Shown: in pieces, positions 6,903 to 7,876 of the stretch
Layout: each line of letters opens with the position of its first letter
How positions within the stretch are numbered: position 1 is the stretch's first letter
Assembly: GCA_002305915.1 (NCBI GenBank)
Contig: DBRJ01000027.1
Span: 136,581 to 144,456 of the forward strand
Direction of reading: 5' to 3'
From: Pelotomaculum sp. UBA1371
GTDB taxonomy: Bacteria > Bacillota > Desulfotomaculia > Desulfotomaculales > Pelotomaculaceae
Length of the DNA: 7,876 nt
The notes under the pieces: generated by a model
What the model was told of the DNA's origin: nothing
Seen by the model: only the letters and a program-made list of their open reading frames with translations
Databases searched by the model: none
Position numbers and translations under genes: made by a program

Positions 6903-6997
6903 CTCCATTTACTCCTAACATCACCAACTGACTGAACAAGAAGCTTTACAACCGGAACAACTGCTTTAAACTCAGTCTTTATCAATATTTGGTCCAT
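6899..6997 (-). CDS. Possible 32-codon leader ORF overlapping the DUF881-1 start
   Basis: An ATG at 6995-6997 opens a 32-codon frame beginning MDQILIKTEF and ending SKWR. Its TGA overlaps the chosen DUF881-1 ATG as ATGA, a layout typical of translational coupling. The middle, AVVPVVKLLVQSVGDV, has a protein-like composition, and the frame is open further upstream to a TAA at 7043-7045. Against it, no properly spaced ribosome binding site precedes the ATG, and I recognise no family. It could be a leader peptide, the relic of a longer gene, or chance. Confidence 0.2.
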   Translation of the reverse strand: MDQILIKTEFKAVVPVVKLLVQSVGDVRSKWR

Positions 6998-7208
6998 CCT
7001 TTTGTTCTGGATTATGGTGGTCGCGTTAAGCCCACCCTGGTTTTAAGATATGTTTTCTATGCTCAAGTTAATTTCCAAATTATGTTAATTATAATGCTTC
7101 TATAGTATATGACGAAGTAAAGGGCTGAATAGTTCACCATTACCAATTAAAACTATAAACTATACGGGGTATGCAGCCAGCCAAGCGCTGTATTCATTAT
7201 TTAGAAGC
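6998..7208 (-). promoter_or_regulatory. AT-rich leader region with candidate promoter for the DUF881 operon
   Basis: This stretch follows a leftward terminator and precedes the first gene of the cluster, so the operon promoter should be here. The minus strand has a perfect TATAAT at 7088-7093; 17 bp upstream is TTCGTC (7111-7116), a poor -35. This would give a 5' untranslated region of roughly 180 nt. The plus strand also reads TATAAT at 7090-7095, so direction is not proven by that hexamer. AACTATA is repeated twice in tandem at 7151-7164. No riboswitch was recognised. Confidence 0.35.
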
Positions 7209-7254
7209 AAAAATGACGAATACATTAGTCACTGCTAGACTAACGCATTCGTCA
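7209..7254 (-). terminator. Intrinsic terminator downstream of the stalk-domain remnant
   Basis: Arms at 7214-7230 and 7238-7254 form a 17-bp stem with a 7-nt loop, followed on the minus strand by five T residues (7209-7213). Two positions are G·U pairs in the leftward transcript but would be A·C mismatches in a rightward one, so the structure is selectively stable in the leftward RNA. It begins about 19 nt after the stop codon of the remnant ORF. The stem is not GC-rich, so efficiency is uncertain. Confidence 0.6.
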
Positions 7255-7272
7255 CCTGCTGTCAATAGTATT

Positions 7273-7446
7273 TTAACAAGGAAGGGTACGATCATTTTCT
7301 ATTACCGGCTTCACATCAAAGTCAACGGGCAATCCGTCAATAAACACCTGGATATCCCCCGGTTGAGTCTGGGCTTGAACCGGTTTTATGGCACCCATGG
7401 AAAGTATTATTGTCAAGGTAGTCATTAAAATAAACAGTTTTTTCAC
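7273..7446 (-). pseudogene. Truncated secreted stalk-domain (copper amine oxidase N-terminal domain) protein, 57 codons left
   Basis: A GTG start (7444-7446) with GAGGAG 6 nt upstream opens a frame with a good signal peptide: MKKLFILMTT, a hydrophobic core and a likely cleavage after VQA (residue 25). It is followed by IQVFIDGLPVDFDVKPVIEN, DRTLP, then Cys and stop. FIDGLPV...PVIENxRTL is the opening of the copper amine oxidase N-terminal (stalk) domain, common in surface proteins of Peptococcaceae; the family normally continues with VPLR and an AIFEALGA-type helix, and the proteins are hundreds of residues long. Here the frame breaks off exactly at the conserved RTL motif and a terminator follows, and no continuation was found in the downstream 270 bp. 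The family assignment is by pattern recognition. The best reading is a 5' remnant left by a deletion; a short secreted peptide that is still made is possible because the start signals are intact. Confidence 0.65.
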
Positions 7447-7627
7447 TGGCAACTCCTCTGTAGCAATAGAGATTGAATTAAAGATTAATCAGCTCCAGTT
7501 GTTTACAGATAAAAACACCCCCAAAAGCCTGGCCCGGGAGCTAAGTATTAGTCCCCGGGAGCTGATGGAATTGTTGAAAAAAGTTATTGATAATAATAAA
7601 ATGAGGGGCTGGAAAAGTAATGTCTGA
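7388..7627 (+). CDS. Uncertain plus-strand ORF with a helix-turn-helix-like C-terminus
   Basis: The last 55 residues, from about IEIELKINQL to the end, have a protein-like composition, and SLARELSISPRELMELLKKV fits an amphipathic helix-turn-helix pattern such as those in small winged-helix or IF2 N-terminal-type modules. The first 20 codons, however, are antisense to the signal peptide of the stalk remnant and are unlikely to be real. No ribosome binding site fits the ATG at 7388, the ATG at 7397 or the in-frame TTG at 7499. It may be the 3' remnant of a larger gene whose front was lost when this region was rearranged, or a small gene with an unrecognised start. A strong hairpin terminator lies 35 bp downstream in the right orientation. 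It is the only plausible gene on this strand. Family not recognised. Confidence 0.3.
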   Translation: MAPMESIIVKVVIKINSFFTGNSSVAIEIELKINQLQLFTDKNTPKSLARELSISPRELMELLKKVIDNNKMRGWKSNV

Positions 7628-7661
7628 CCTGGCGATTAGGATTAGAGGGTATCAAAAAACC

Positions 7662-7704
7662 TATAAAACCCCTGCCGGATTCGGTTCCGCACAGGGGTTT
7701 TATA
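7662..7704. terminator. Bidirectional intrinsic terminator
   Basis: TATAAAACCCCTG (7662-7674) and CAGGGGTTTTATA (7692-7704) form a perfect 13-bp stem; the loop contains an inner CGGA/TCCG stem (7676-7679 with 7686-7689). The arms end in AAAA/TTTT, so a T-run follows the GC core in both directions, and on the minus strand a further run of six T follows at 7654-7659. It lies 89 bp after the stop of the right-edge minus-strand gene and 35 bp after the stop of the plus-strand ORF, a typical place between converging transcripts. Confidence 0.85.
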
Positions 7705-7792
7705 TATCCGGCTTTTGTTTAAAAAACAACAAACCTACCTTGTCTATGAATCATTGAAAACGACAGGTTAGTCAAAACACAATAGGTCCGAA

Positions 7793-7876
7793 CTATTCCA
7801 CTACTGTCTCGTCTTCTATACCTTCTTCTGTATTACCTTCATCCTCAGTGGTACCATCTTCTTCAGCGTTGCCTTC
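7793..7876 (-). CDS. C-terminal tail of an unidentified acidic protein (partial)
   Basis: The only protein-like frame at the right edge gives 27 residues ending in TAG (7793-7795). The tail is very acidic: 13 of 27 residues are Asp or Glu, the rest mostly Gly, Thr, Asn and Val, with no basic residue. EGN-x-EE occurs twice (EGNAEE and EGNTEE), a small internal repeat also visible in the DNA. A low-complexity acidic tail is common at the end of secreted or surface proteins and of DivIB/FtsQ; the latter would fit Bacillus-like synteny before a DUF881 pair, but nothing in these residues proves it. The strong terminator 89 bp downstream agrees with a gene end here. Confidence 0.55.
   Translation of the reverse strand, partial: EGNAEEDGTTEDEGNTEEGIEDETVVE

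Noticed and set aside
7209..7254. Miniature transposable element (MITE) or REP-like element
   Set aside because: There is a near-perfect inverted repeat, but no flanking target duplication, no second copy in the window and a T-tail on one strand only; a terminator explains it better.
7740..7792. A second terminator just after the acidic-tail gene
   Set aside because: Only a bulged stem (ACCTGTC with GACAAGGT) and a loose T-rich stretch are seen; the 13-bp hairpin further on is far stronger.

Overview
The window looks like a low-to-mid GC Firmicutes chromosome, most likely a Peptococcaceae/Desulfotomaculales-type anaerobe such as the Pelotomaculum group. This is inferred from the mix of families (DUF3160 lipoprotein, DUF4213/DUF364 protein, paired DUF881 proteins, a copper-amine-oxidase-N/stalk-domain fragment), strong AGGAGG-type ribosome binding sites, and GTG plus apparent non-AUG starts. 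No 16S or other marker gene is present, so the taxonomy is not proven.

All well-supported genes are on the minus strand and read right to left. Starting at the right edge: the acidic C-terminal tail of an unidentified protein (7793-7876); a strong symmetrical terminator (7662-7704); a disordered stretch holding a 57-residue stalk-domain remnant (7273-7446), an uncertain plus-strand ORF (7388-7627) and a leftward terminator (7209-7254); then an AT-rich leader with a candidate promoter. The main cluster follows: two tandem DUF881 proteins (6192-6902 and 5442-6146), a GT4 glycosyltransferase (4248-5384), a DUF4213/DUF364 protein (3371-4141), a 721-residue DUF3160 lipoprotein (1155-3320) and a CapA/PgsA-like metallophosphatase-fold protein that runs off the left edge (1-987).

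The cluster mostly concerns the cell envelope: two membrane-anchored coiled-coil proteins, a glucolipid-type glycosyltransferase, a large surface lipoprotein and a membrane-anchored CapA protein. The gaps of 40-57 bp between DUF881-1, DUF881-2 and GT4, and between DUF364 and DUF3160, suggest co-transcription. The 106-bp gap before DUF364 and the 167-bp gap before capA may carry internal promoters.

The most striking non-coding signal is in the capA upstream gap: an array of about nine degenerate 11-bp direct repeats (1053-1153), eight of them exactly contiguous. This is the layout expected for tandem binding of an OmpR/PhoB-type response regulator. A second point is that the downstream DUF881 gene appears to need a CTG or ATT start to keep its membrane anchor. 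No CRISPR array, tRNA, rRNA or transposase gene was seen.
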